Below are positions 1 through 6,972 of a stretch of DNA of 33,842 nucleotides, piece after piece (the stretch's first letter is position 1; each line of letters opens with the position of its first letter). Location: assembly GCA_016213555.1 (NCBI GenBank), contig JACRAC010000002.1:1-33842 (forward strand), read 5' to 3'. The translations under genes were made by a program, and so were the position numbers. The notes under the pieces were generated by a model, which saw only the letters and a program-made list of their open reading frames with translations, was not told the origin of the DNA and searched no databases. Source of the stretch: Candidatus Aenigmatarchaeota archaeon. Lineage in GTDB: Archaea; Aenigmatarchaeota; Aenigmatarchaeia; GW2011-AR5; JACRAC01.

Positions 1-576
1 GAATTTTCTATAATCTTCACCTTCATCTCTTATATGTGCATCAAAATAATCGGTAGGTATTACTATTCCTCCTCTTTCTGATATAGCTTTTACACCAGTT
101 AGATATTTTGGAAATATTAGTGAATTTGCATATTCATTAGCAAATCCAAGAGCTCCAACAGTTTTTGCAAAAGGACCTTTTCTGCATAATTCTGTTCTTG
201 TTTTTGCAAACATTGTAGTTTCTGGTAATGTCCTATGGCTTTCAAGTTCTTCCAAAGATATTCCTAAAGAATTTGCCAATTCTATAAAATATTTGTTATG
301 AGCTCCTTCTAACTCTGAACCCCAATGTTCTATTGATAAAAACTCTGCGATTGGCCTTGCTAATTTCCATGCAGGTATATCTAATTTTTCATCTCCTGCC
401 TATCCATATGCATGGGCTAAAGCATATGGCAATGATGTTGATAATCTATACTGCTCTTTTACAAATCTTCTAAAATTGTCAATGGTCATATAACCAAAAT
501 TATCTAGAAAACTATGTTTTAGAGATTGGTGCTTTCTTACGGTTTCTTCAATTCCTAGTAAATATTTTGATGTCAT
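1..576 (-). pseudogene. Heme-oxygenase-like diiron (TenA/PqqC-type) protein, interrupted by TAG, 3' end outside window
   Basis: Reading from an ATG at 576 on the minus strand gives about 192 codons of one continuous protein that runs off the left edge. A single in-frame TAG (400-402) falls after the residues LAHAYG; the frame continues with AGDEKLDIPAW and is otherwise open. Helical segments containing EHWGSELEGAH and, near the edge, YFDAHIRDEGEDY look like the His/Glu/Asp metal-ligand helices of the heme-oxygenase-like diiron (TenA/PqqC/CADD) fold. Members are non-heme oxidases or oxygenases, and the substrate cannot be read here. TAG is an ordinary terminator in neighbouring genes, so readthrough is unlikely. 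A CAG-to-TAG change or a base-call error fits best. The next gene (ACD alpha) follows on the same strand 30 bases upstream of this start. Confidence 0.6.
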
Positions 577-606
577 TATTTTAGTTAAAGAGAAGTGTAT
601 AAACCC

Positions 607-1962
607 CTACTTTTTCTTCTTTAGCTTAATATATTCTGAACGTTTTACTAATGCAGCAAGAGCTGCAGCAGCTCTATCTGGAGTTGGATATGTAGGGATA
701 CCAGATTCTTCTAGGATTTTTTTATAAATATCTGTAAATTCTCCTCCTAAAGAGCATAGTACAATAGGTTTTTTGTATTTTTTAGAATCCGATATGATCT
801 TTATCATTGTACTGTCTAAAGTAGAAAGTTGGAATAATACTATTAGTAAAATGGCATCAACATTTTTGTCTTTCATGGCTGTTTCTATAGATAATTTATA
901 TCTTTGGGAATCAGCATCTCCTGTTAGATCCAAAGGATTGTTAATAGATATGTAATTTGGTACAGATTTCTTTATTTTTGATTTAGAAGATTCTGACAGT
1001 TTTGATAGTTGTAATCCTTGGTTTGTTATTGCATCTGTTGCTATTATTCCAAAACCACCTCCGTTTGTTATTATTTGGATCTTCTTTCCCTTAGGTAATG
1101 GTTGTAAATCCAAAGCTTTTGAAAAATCAAATAACTCGTCTATATTTTCTGCCTCTATTATGCCTGATTGTTTGAATAAAGATGAGTAAATTTCAGCTTG
1201 TCCTGCTAAAGATGCTGTATGTGATTGAATTGCATGAGCTGCTTCAGAGGTTTTTCCTGACTTTAGGACTATCAAAGGCTTCTTAATTTTCTTAAGGGTT
1301 TTGATAAAATCTAAACCATTTTTAGCACCTTCTATGTACATTGCAATGGTTTTTGTTTCTTTGTCTTTTTCAAGGTAATTTAGAAGGTCTATTTCGTCTA
1401 TATCTATTCTATTTCCAATAGAGATGAATTTTGACATTTTTATGTGTTCAGAAGCTGCTATGTCCATCATGGCAACTCCAAATGCTCCTGATTGTGATAC
1501 GAAAGAAATACTACCTTTTTTTGGTCTTTCTTGTCTATGTATTTTTGTAAATAATGTATCTAGACCAGAATCTGCGTTGTATATTCCAATACAATTCGGA
1601 CCTAGGATTCTCATCTTTTTAGAGAAATTTCTTATCTTTTCCTCCTCTTTTACGTTGCCTATTTCACTAAATCCAGCAGAAAGAATTATGACAGAAGATA
1701 TTTCTTTTTTTGAACACTGCTGGATTATGTCATAGACATTATTCGCAGGGGTTATTATAATAGCAAGGTCAATATTACCCTTTACATCTAATAATGATTT
1801 GTAACATTTTTTACCTAGAATAAATTCTGCCTTTGGATTTATAGGATAAACATCTCCTTTGAAATCAATAAGCATGTTTTCTAACACTATATGTCCTAAT
1901 TTCTTTGGATCTCTACTGGCTCCTACTATTGCTACTGTAGATGGATTGAAAAAATTATTCAT
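607..1962 (-). CDS. ADP-forming acyl-CoA synthetase (acetate-CoA ligase) alpha subunit
   Basis: This is the 451-residue alpha subunit of ADP-forming acyl-CoA synthetase (ACD). The enzyme turns acyl-CoA, ADP and phosphate into acid, CoA and ATP in archaeal fermentations. Visible parts are an N-terminal CoA-binding Rossmann domain (NPSTVAIVGASRDP), succinyl-CoA-ligase-like flavodoxin domains (SFVSQSGAFG; IITNGGGFGI), and the SHTASLAG stretch holding the phospho-histidine that relays phosphate. Length matches the family (about 460). The open frame extends to a TTG at 1980, but the ATG at 1962 places the conserved start NNFFNPSTVAIVGASR normally, so I chose it. The beta subunit is the separate gene at 6003-6629. 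In archaea the subunits may be fused or adjacent; here they flank the oxidoreductase operon. Confidence 0.93.
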   Translation of the reverse strand: MNNFFNPSTVAIVGASRDPKKLGHIVLENMLIDFKGDVYPINPKAEFILGKKCYKSLLDVKGNIDLAIIITPANNVYDIIQQCSKKEISSVIILSAGFSEIGNVKEEEKIRNFSKKMRILGPNCIGIYNADSGLDTLFTKIHRQERPKKGSISFVSQSGAFGVAMMDIAASEHIKMSKFISIGNRIDIDEIDLLNYLEKDKETKTIAMYIEGAKNGLDFIKTLKKIKKPLIVLKSGKTSEAAHAIQSHTASLAGQAEIYSSLFKQSGIIEAENIDELFDFSKALDLQPLPKGKKIQIITNGGGFGIIATDAITNQGLQLSKLSESSKSKIKKSVPNYISINNPLDLTGDADSQRYKLSIETAMKDKNVDAILLIVLFQLSTLDSTMIKIISDSKKYKKPIVLCSLGGEFTDIYKKILEESGIPTYPTPDRAAAALAALVKRSEYIKLKKKK

Positions 1963-2079
1963 TCTTATAGTATTTTTCAATCAGAGATAAAGATTACTGT
2001 TAACGAGAAAACGAATTATAACGTTTTATTGACGAAATTTTGTAAAAATTTTTCTAAATTTGGCAAAAAAATCCCAAAA

Positions 2080-2088
2080 CTATATAAA
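2080..2088 (+). promoter_or_regulatory. TATA box upstream of the first micro-ORF
   Basis: CTATATAAA sits about 40 bases before the ATG at 2124. Archaeal transcription starts about 25 bases after a TATA box, which would give a leader near 16 bases, just enough to hold the GGTGA ribosome-binding site at 2114-2118. Position and sequence are seen; promoter activity is inferred. Confidence 0.6.
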
Positions 2089-2123
2089 CAGGTCAAATGT
2101 AATATAAAGTATCGGTGATTAAA

Positions 2124-2162
2124 ATGGCAGCTAAAAAGAAAAAAGCAGCTAAGAAAAAATAA
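2124..2162 (+). CDS. 12-residue Lys/Ala micropeptide, copy 1
   Basis: ATG at 2124, then Ala-Ala, four Lys, Ala-Ala, three Lys and TAA: MAAKKKKAAKKK. It has its own TATA box (2080-2088), a GGTGA ribosome-binding site five bases before the ATG that matches the archaeal 16S anti-Shine-Dalgarno, and a T-rich tract after the stop, so it looks like a complete expression unit. A second near-copy lies 84 bases downstream. The composition resembles Lys/Ala-rich tails of H1-like and nucleoid proteins, so nucleic-acid binding is a guess. It could also be a translated leader. No function is known to me. Confidence 0.5.
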   Translation: MAAKKKKAAKKK

Positions 2163-2178
2163 ATTAAATAAAAAATAG

Positions 2179-2200
2179 TTTTCAATTTTTTATTTTTTTT
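2179..2200 (+). terminator. T-rich terminator after micro-ORF 1
   Basis: Runs of four, six and eight T between 2179 and 2200 follow the TAA of the first micro-ORF. Archaeal RNA polymerase terminates at T-runs without needing a hairpin. The run is seen; its function is inferred. Confidence 0.5.
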
Positions 2201-2245
2201 CACAATTTTGATTCTGATATTTTAATATAAAACGGGTGACTAAAA

Positions 2246-2281
2246 ATGGCAGCAGCTAAGAAAAAAGCTAAGAAGAAATAA
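2246..2281 (+). CDS. 11-residue Lys/Ala micropeptide, copy 2
   Basis: ATG at 2246 encodes MAAAKKKAKKK followed by TAA. A GGTGA ribosome-binding site (2235-2239) sits six bases before the ATG, nearly the same arrangement as copy 1. The two copies share the gca-gct/aag-aaa codon pattern and look like a tandem duplication that kept start, ribosome-binding site and T-rich 3' end. A clear TATA box of its own is not visible; it may use a weak AT-rich one near 2205-2225 or read through from copy 1. The function is unknown. Confidence 0.5.
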   Translation: MAAAKKKAKKK

Positions 2282-2308
2282 ATTCTAGCAAACAGTTAAA
2301 AAATCATC

Positions 2309-2322
2309 TTTTTTCTTTTTTT
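2309..2322 (+). terminator. T-rich terminator after micro-ORF 2
   Basis: A T-rich tract (six T, one C, then seven T) follows the second micro-ORF by about 28 bases and precedes the HTH gene. It is read as a T-run archaeal terminator; this rests on sequence alone. Confidence 0.45.
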
Positions 2323-2367
2323 ATATTTAACTAATTCTATTTAATTTCTTAAAACAACATAAATTTT

Positions 2368-2787
2368 ATGATACGAAAAGGTAAGGATTTTTACCATAAT
2401 CAATATGACAAAGCTATGCAAATGTATAGAGATGGTATCTCTATAAAGGATATTGCCAATAGTCTAGGAATATCTTATTCTAGCGTATATTCATGGACAA
2501 AGGGAAAAATACCAGAAGAAGGTAAATTGAATGAATTTATAGCTTTTTTAGAGAAAACTGGACCATCTCCTGTTATTGTTATTAGAGAGATGTTTTCTAG
2601 TCATGATGATCTATATCAAAATTCTTTGAAAAGAGGTTTTAATGTTAAGAGGTATAAAACAAGCTTACAGAAAATTGGGTCTGCAGCTACATGGTATTAT
2701 TTAGAAGGACAGGAGGATGAATTAAAGAAAAGAGTTTTAGATATGGTTAAAAGATATAAGGAATTGAGAGAGAAATTTGTTGCCTAG
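2368..2787 (+). CDS. Helix-turn-helix DNA-binding protein
   Basis: A 139-residue protein with a helix-turn-helix near residues 14-42 (AMQMYRDGISIKDIANSLGI, then SYSSVYSWTKGKIPEEG), of the resolvase/Xre-like type. The remainder (residues 50-139) is helical and charged, includes the segment SAATWYYLEGQEDEL, and ends in a basic helix; I do not recognise that part as a family. It probably acts as a transcription factor. It converges on the oxidoreductase operon: its TAG at 2785-2787 directly abuts the beta-subunit stop at 2788-2790, so the two transcripts meet tail to tail. The targets cannot be inferred from the sequence. Confidence 0.72.
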   Translation: MIRKGKDFYHNQYDKAMQMYRDGISIKDIANSLGISYSSVYSWTKGKIPEEGKLNEFIAFLEKTGPSPVIVIREMFSSHDDLYQNSLKRGFNVKRYKTSLQKIGSAATWYYLEGQEDELKKRVLDMVKRYKELREKFVA

Positions 2788-3399
2788 CTATTTTACAGAT
2801 AATTGTACTATAGACTTCCAGTTAGATTCTACTTGTTTTTGATCAAATTGGTATTTACTTTGTATGCTATGAACAGGTTCTAAAATACCTAGTTTAGCTG
2901 GTCTAGGTCCTAGAATTACTTTTCCGCCTTCTATTTCAAATAAAGGCCATATTCCTGATTCTACTAAGTCTCCTGCTACCTGAACTGTTAAAGAACGATC
3001 ATAATCCCATTCTGAAGGACATGGTGCTAAAACTTCTATAAATCTTAATCCTGTCATTGTATGAGCTTTTGTTATTTTTCTAGATAAATCCTCTATGTTG
3101 TCGAAAGAAGCTGTTGCAGAATATCCTATGTTTCCAAGCATTTTCACGAATTTCACAAAGGGAGTTCTGTTGCAGCATATTACAAGTATTGATGATTTTA
3201 TTAATGAAGGTAAGAAGCGCTCTGCTGTTTTATCGTCTATAACAGCTATAGCATTGCTTTCTAAAGGATTTTCCATGAAAAAACTTTCATTGAATATACT
3301 AACGTGGTCTTTAAGTGAGGTAGAAACTGTTAAAAGATCTTTCTTTATAACATCTCTTAATAATTTCATTGTTAATTGTGAACCGCAACCTACTATCAT
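2788..3399 (-). CDS. Degenerate 2-oxoacid:ferredoxin oxidoreductase beta-like subunit
   Basis: About 203 residues; family beta subunits are about 290-310. The C-terminal half follows PorB closely (GYSATASFDNIEDLSRKITK, then FIEVLAPCPSEWDYD, then the SGIWPLFEIEGGKV and QSKYQF segments). The N-terminal half lacks the parts that bind thiamine diphosphate: there is no GDG motif and no N-x2-Y-x-NTG-x-Q motif, and the CxGCG cluster/TPP motif is reduced to VGCG with its first cysteine gone. I chose the ATG at 3399 because GGTG lies five bases before it, as in the other operon genes; an ATG at 3414 is the alternative and would overlap the alpha gene by 13 bases. Catalysis of 2-oxoacid cleavage by this subunit seems impossible. 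Confidence 0.7.
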   Translation of the reverse strand: MIVGCGSQLTMKLLRDVIKKDLLTVSTSLKDHVSIFNESFFMENPLESNAIAVIDDKTAERFLPSLIKSSILVICCNRTPFVKFVKMLGNIGYSATASFDNIEDLSRKITKAHTMTGLRFIEVLAPCPSEWDYDRSLTVQVAGDLVESGIWPLFEIEGGKVILGPRPAKLGILEPVHSIQSKYQFDQKQVESNWKSIVQLSVK

Positions 3400-3401
3400 A
3401 T

Positions 3402-4352
3402 TTACACCATCCATACTCTTTCTAATTTATCAGATGTCTTCAAATGCTGGAATAATTCTATTACATCATCTGTGCTTGCTAAATCTGCTATAAAACTTAT
3501 AGTATTTTTATTCATTTCCTTAATCTCTCTATGAAGCATTCCACTAGATCCTAAAAAGAATTTTGTATCTATTACAGCTATCTTTCTTCCATTTACTATC
3601 TCTTCACAGCTTGTTAGAGGGAAAAGATGCATTCTTATTAATCCGACTTTTTCTCCTAAGCCTCTTAGCTTTTTTACAGCTAATTTAGCGTTTGTACTTA
3701 TAGATCCATAAGACAGGATTATAAAATCAGCTCCTTCTGTCATATATTTTTCAGATGGTATAAATGAACGTTTTGTACGTTTTTTCCAATTATCTGAAAC
3801 AGCTTCTATATATTTTTGAACATTGTCAAGAGATTTTTGCATTAATGCAACAGATTCTAGATTGTCTGGTAAAATTGCCTTTAAAAGTTTTTCAGGCTTT
3901 TCAACTGAATATGTTTCTAGGAAATTTTCAACTACTTTAGAACTTAATGTTTCTAGCTGTTCTCTAGTATTTTTTAATAGATTATCCAAGTGTATTACAA
4001 TTGGAACAAGAATTTTTTTATCTTCAGAGAGTTTGAATGAGCATAGAATATCATCATATAATTCTTGAATAGATTCTGGATAGATGTTTAATGCATAGTT
4101 TACAGGTGTTTTGTTCAAGCTCACTAGTACAGAAGGTATTTTCATTAATGCCAGACGTTTTACAGATACTATGCTTCCTAAAACTAAGCTTCTTTTTGCT
4201 ATTAAGGCGCTTCCTATTACAGCGTCTTCTAATGAGTCTGTAACAATACCAGCATTTATTCTAGAAGATGCTTTGTGGTCTGCTATAAGTTTAGCAGAAG
4301 CTCCTTCTGCTGCTGCTAGTATTGCTTCATAAACATTCATAATTTCTGGCAT
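3402..4352 (-). CDS. Degenerate 2-oxoacid:ferredoxin oxidoreductase alpha-like subunit
   Basis: A 316-residue protein that aligns by eye with PorA (about 390 residues). Recognisable parts are the AVIGSALIAKRSLVLGS segment (family: IGASAAGARAxTATS), ESIQELYDDILCSFKLSEDK, and the C-terminal GADFIILSYGSIS / LGEKVGLIRMHLFPLTSCEE transketolase-C-like domain. The YPITP motif and the VESEHSA motif with its catalytic Glu are missing, and the QGLALM segment survives only as KRLALM. GTGAT lies just before the ATG. It is the third gene of the operon in the usual order gamma-delta-alpha-beta. It is probably still part of a complex but not a working TPP half-site. Confidence 0.7.
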   Translation of the reverse strand: MPEIMNVYEAILAAAEGASAKLIADHKASSRINAGIVTDSLEDAVIGSALIAKRSLVLGSIVSVKRLALMKIPSVLVSLNKTPVNYALNIYPESIQELYDDILCSFKLSEDKKILVPIVIHLDNLLKNTREQLETLSSKVVENFLETYSVEKPEKLLKAILPDNLESVALMQKSLDNVQKYIEAVSDNWKKRTKRSFIPSEKYMTEGADFIILSYGSISTNAKLAVKKLRGLGEKVGLIRMHLFPLTSCEEIVNGRKIAVIDTKFFLGSSGMLHREIKEMNKNTISFIADLASTDDVIELFQHLKTSDKLERVWMV

Positions 4353-4356
4353 TTTA

Positions 4357-4611
4357 TCACTTTTCAGACTTTTCTTCTGTTATTGCACTGTGAGTGCATT
4401 CTCTTAAACAAATAAGACATCCGTCACAAAGATCATAGTTTATCTTTGGTTTATTGCTAACAATTTCTATTGCTGCTCTTGGGCATAATGCTATTGATAC
4501 ACATGTAGAATCGCATTTTTTTGCATTTAATACTGGTCTAAACACCTTCCATCTTACATCTTTTTCTTCTTTTATTTCTTGTCTTGCTTTGATTTCAGAT
4601 TCTAGTTTCAT
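4357..4611 (-). CDS. 2-oxoacid:ferredoxin oxidoreductase delta (ferredoxin) subunit with one broken cluster site
   Basis: An 84-residue ferredoxin-type subunit. It begins like PorD (DVRWKVFRPVLNAKKC). The second 4Fe-4S motif is intact (CDGCLICLREC), although the usual following Pro is Thr. The first motif reads CDSTCVSIALCP, so the C-x2-C-x2-C-x3-C spacing is lost and only three cysteines remain. One normal cluster is therefore expected instead of two, which would break the electron path known from pyruvate oxidoreductases. It is preceded by GTGAT and is 4 bases from both neighbouring genes, so it is translated from one operon message. Confidence 0.75.
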   Translation of the reverse strand: MKLESEIKARQEIKEEKDVRWKVFRPVLNAKKCDSTCVSIALCPRAAIEIVSNKPKINYDLCDGCLICLRECTHSAITEEKSEK

Positions 4612-4615
4612 ACTA

Positions 4616-5110
4616 TCACTTTACTAATTTTAATCCTTCTTCTGCTGCTAAGCAGTTTTCTTTTTGTTTTTTGTTTAGCTCTTTTTCAATTGCACTTTTG
4701 ACATGCTTTATCTGTAATTTTGTAAAATATTTAGTAACAGCTCCAGCAATAGGCATGTTTGGAATACCTTTTCCAGTGTTTTTCAATGCTATTTCTGTTG
4801 CATCTATTACATGTAAATTTTTAGATTTTGTAGCTGCTTTTGGCTTTTCCAAGGTGTTTAGAATAAATATGTTAGTTTCTTTCAGGTCTTTTATTGAAAA
4901 AAGTGAAGAATCTAGTATTACAACTAGATCAGGGTTTTTTATAGGACCTTTTTCTAAAACATCTTTGTCTATTCTCACGTAAGCCTTTTTCACACTTCCT
5001 TTTTCACAAAAGTCATTGCTATTAAGACCTGCTAACATTCCTGCTCTTGATAAAGTTCTGGCAAGAGTCTCTACTCCCTGCCCATCATATCCAATTATAC
5101 TTATTTGCAT
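4616..5110 (-). CDS. 2-oxoacid:ferredoxin oxidoreductase gamma-like subunit
   Basis: The 164-residue first gene of the operon. The N-terminal ISIIGYDGQGVETLARTLS corresponds to the GRGGQG-containing start of PorG, with GRGG changed to GYDG. PDLVVILDSSLF and NTGKGIPNMPIAGAVTKYFT match the family's PDxxVxLD and GxPIxNxxMLGA regions, and the C-terminal NCLAAEEG follows the family end. In working enzymes gamma lies beside the alpha/beta core and CoA site. The gene is slightly shorter than the family norm (about 180). It is the operon's promoter-proximal gene; the 170 bases upstream are AT-rich with possible TATA sequences (for example at 5165-5175). Confidence 0.78.
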   Translation of the reverse strand: MQISIIGYDGQGVETLARTLSRAGMLAGLNSNDFCEKGSVKKAYVRIDKDVLEKGPIKNPDLVVILDSSLFSIKDLKETNIFILNTLEKPKAATKSKNLHVIDATEIALKNTGKGIPNMPIAGAVTKYFTKLQIKHVKSAIEKELNKKQKENCLAAEEGLKLVK

Positions 5111-5279
5111 TACATATCATCTATATACTAAAAAATATATGTTGTAGACTTTGTATACTACTCTCTAATAGATATATAATACTTCGAAACGTTAAAAGGC
5201 TTGTTTTGGCTGTTAATTTGAGTGGGAAGAAAGTGCAATTTTAAATATCTTTGACATTAATTCTTTGTAAGGTTGTCTT

Positions 5280-5618
5280 ATGTGGGGGTATGGTTCGTCT
5301 CAAAATAGTAAAAATTCTGATGATTTTCCTCAAGCAGGAGGGCTTGTGTTGCCAGATTTTTCAAAAATTCCTGGAAAAATTGTTTTGATAGCTACACCTA
5401 TAGGTATTGTAGCATCTTATTTTGAAAAAGATGCTACTAACCCTTATACAACAGCTTCTTGTCCCTCTGAGCAAGATATTAAATATACAATTCATCGTGC
5501 TTTAGATGTCGGAGCTGATATTGAATTAAAAGGGGGCGATAGTTTTAGATATTATGTTGAAGTTTACTTAATTCCAGAAGTACAGAAGGAAATAAATATT
5601 CAAAAACCAAAGAAATAG
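5280..5618 (+). CDS. Hypothetical protein, 112 residues
   Basis: Not recognised. ATG at 5280 gives a soluble protein with a polar Gly/Ser/Asn start (MWGYGSSQNSKNSDDF), a hydrophobic stretch too short for a membrane span (KIVLIATPIGIVASYF, residues 37-52) and an acidic/basic C-terminus (IPEVQKEINIQKPKK). A TATA-like TTTAAATAT at about 5240-5248 would start transcription about 10 bases before the ATG, so it is probably nearly leaderless. It stands alone between the divergent oxidoreductase operon and the convergent PRC-barrel gene. The frame is well coded and is likely real. Confidence 0.6.
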   Translation: MWGYGSSQNSKNSDDFPQAGGLVLPDFSKIPGKIVLIATPIGIVASYFEKDATNPYTTASCPSEQDIKYTIHRALDVGADIELKGGDSFRYYVEVYLIPEVQKEINIQKPKK

Positions 5619-5619
5619 A

Positions 5620-5910
5620 TTAAACAGATCTCTTTATAGGTTCTGCTTCTTCAGCTGAAGTAGGTGTTACGTGTTTTATAATTACTACATCGCCTATTGC
5701 CTGTACCATTTGAAATGGAACTACTACTCCACGTTTGTCGCCTACTAATCCTGACAAAAATGATCCTTTATCTGTGTCTATTACCATTGATTTTATTCTA
5801 AATTTTTCCATGTCTAAGTCAATATCGCTAACTTTTCCACAAAACATACCTTTTGCTGTGAATACATCTTTCTTTACTAATTCAGAATAGTTTTTTTGAG
5901 TAACTGCCAT
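5620..5910 (-). CDS. PRC-barrel domain protein
   Basis: A 96-residue small beta protein. KKDVFTAKGMFCGKVSDIDL (residues 12-31) is the start of a PRC barrel, and VVVPFQMVQAIGDVVIIK is its end. PRC-barrel proteins in archaea are small adaptor or RNA/cell-division-linked proteins (for example the CdpB group), but this copy cannot be placed in a subgroup by eye. An upstream GTG (5919) could start translation, yet it forms part of a GTGA ribosome-binding site before the ATG at 5910, which I prefer. It converges with the hypothetical gene that ends one base away. Confidence 0.8.
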   Translation of the reverse strand: MAVTQKNYSELVKKDVFTAKGMFCGKVSDIDLDMEKFRIKSMVIDTDKGSFLSGLVGDKRGVVVPFQMVQAIGDVVIIKHVTPTSAEEAEPIKRSV

Positions 5911-6002
5911 ATATCTCACTATAACTATCTTATCTCTTATAGAATATAAGCTTTGTGTAATTTCGGACGTTGGTTTTATTAGTAAGGATTATATAATTAA
6001 TT

Positions 6003-6629
6003 ATGGATAAAATCAAAAAAATGGTTGATAATGAAGCTTATAGGCTTTTAGAAAAATACAAAATACCTATTGCTAAATATAATTTTGTCAAAAAAAGTAA
6101 GAATTTTGAGAAAGATATTGAAAAACATATAAAAGACTACCCTTGTGTTGTTAAGATAGATGGAGATGTTATTCATAAGAAAAAAGCTGGATGTGTAGAG
6201 ATAGTATACAAGAAAGATGAATTGAAGAAAAAGGTTTCTAGTATTGTAAAAAATTCTAAAAAGTTTAAAGTAAACGGGGCTATTATTCAAGATTTTGTTG
6301 TAGGAAAGGAAGTTATGATAGGTTCAAAGAGGGATCAGCAGTTTGGAACTATATTGATGTTTGGATCAGGAGGCGTTATGGCAGATGTTATCAAAGATGT
6401 GAGTTTTAGGGTATTACCTGTAGATGAAAATGAGCTAGAATTCATGATAAAAGAGACAAAAGCTTATCAGGTGTTTATGGAAGGTGAAAATGTTGACGAA
6501 TTTGTAGATGTTTTGAAAAAAGTGTCAAAATTAATGACTGACAATGTTGAAATAAAAGAGCTTGATATTAACCCATTTTTTCTAAATCAAAAGATTTGTG
6601 CTGGAGATATTAGGATTATACTAAGATGA
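6003..6629 (+). CDS. ADP-forming acyl-CoA synthetase (acetate-CoA ligase) beta subunit
   Basis: A 208-residue ATP-grasp protein matching the ACD beta subunit (about 230). Marks are the VKIDGDVIHKKKAGCV segment (family SPDIxHKSDxGGV), GKEVMIGSKRDQQFGTILMF, GSGGVMADVIKDVSFRVLP and the C-terminal ELDINPFFL. It grasps ADP/ATP and works with the phospho-histidine of the alpha subunit (607-1962). An AT-rich TTATATAAT sits just before the ATG. The next gene follows after 4 bases. All visible ATP-grasp landmarks are kept, unlike the nearby oxidoreductase genes, so the acyl-CoA-to-ATP step appears functional. Confidence 0.92.
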   Translation: MDKIKKMVDNEAYRLLEKYKIPIAKYNFVKKSKNFEKDIEKHIKDYPCVVKIDGDVIHKKKAGCVEIVYKKDELKKKVSSIVKNSKKFKVNGAIIQDFVVGKEVMIGSKRDQQFGTILMFGSGGVMADVIKDVSFRVLPVDENELEFMIKETKAYQVFMEGENVDEFVDVLKKVSKLMTDNVEIKELDINPFFLNQKICAGDIRIILR

Positions 6630-6633
6630 TTTT

Positions 6634-6972
6634 ATGAGAAAACATTTTAATACAAATTGGAAATTTCTTATAATTTTAATTATTTTTGTCATAGCTCTTT
6701 TGATTTCTATAAGCTTTGATATAAATTTTCAGGTAAATAGCGATGGCTTATTCAAGGCAAAACTAACATGCTACGATACTGATAATGGACTGAATTTTAC
6801 AAAGACAGGTTCTGTAAGTATTTTTTATGGAAGAGATCCTTCTACATCTCATCTTGATGAATGTAGAGACGACAAATTAATAGAATATTATTGTGATGAT
6901 AGTCTGAAAGATAAATACAGTATTGTTGTAAAAGATTGTAATTGCCTAGATGGAAGATGTGTCATAGATTAA
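6634..6972 (+). CDS. Membrane-anchored cysteine-rich small protein
   Basis: 112 residues: a basic N-terminus, one hydrophobic span (about residues 10-28, FLIILIIFVIALLISISF), then an outside domain with seven cysteines. The pattern CYDTDNGLNFTKTGS ... DEC ... YYC ... CNCLDGRC is a cysteine-rich unit I associate with repeats in surface proteins of DPANN archaea (C-x-D-x-D-G, then YYC, then a Cys-rich end); that link is from memory. One copy is present here. It probably faces outside and forms disulfides. It may be co-transcribed with ACD beta (4-base gap), and its 3' end overlaps the convergent protease gene by 11 bases. Confidence 0.65.
   Translation: MRKHFNTNWKFLIILIIFVIALLISISFDINFQVNSDGLFKAKLTCYDTDNGLNFTKTGSVSIFYGRDPSTSHLDECRDDKLIEYYCDDSLKDKYSIVVKDCNCLDGRCVID

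Noticed and set aside
400-402. Pyrrolysine-type TAG readthrough
   Set aside because: TAG ends several neighbouring genes (for example 607-609, 2785-2787, 2788-2790), and no pyl genes are visible; a point change or error is simpler.
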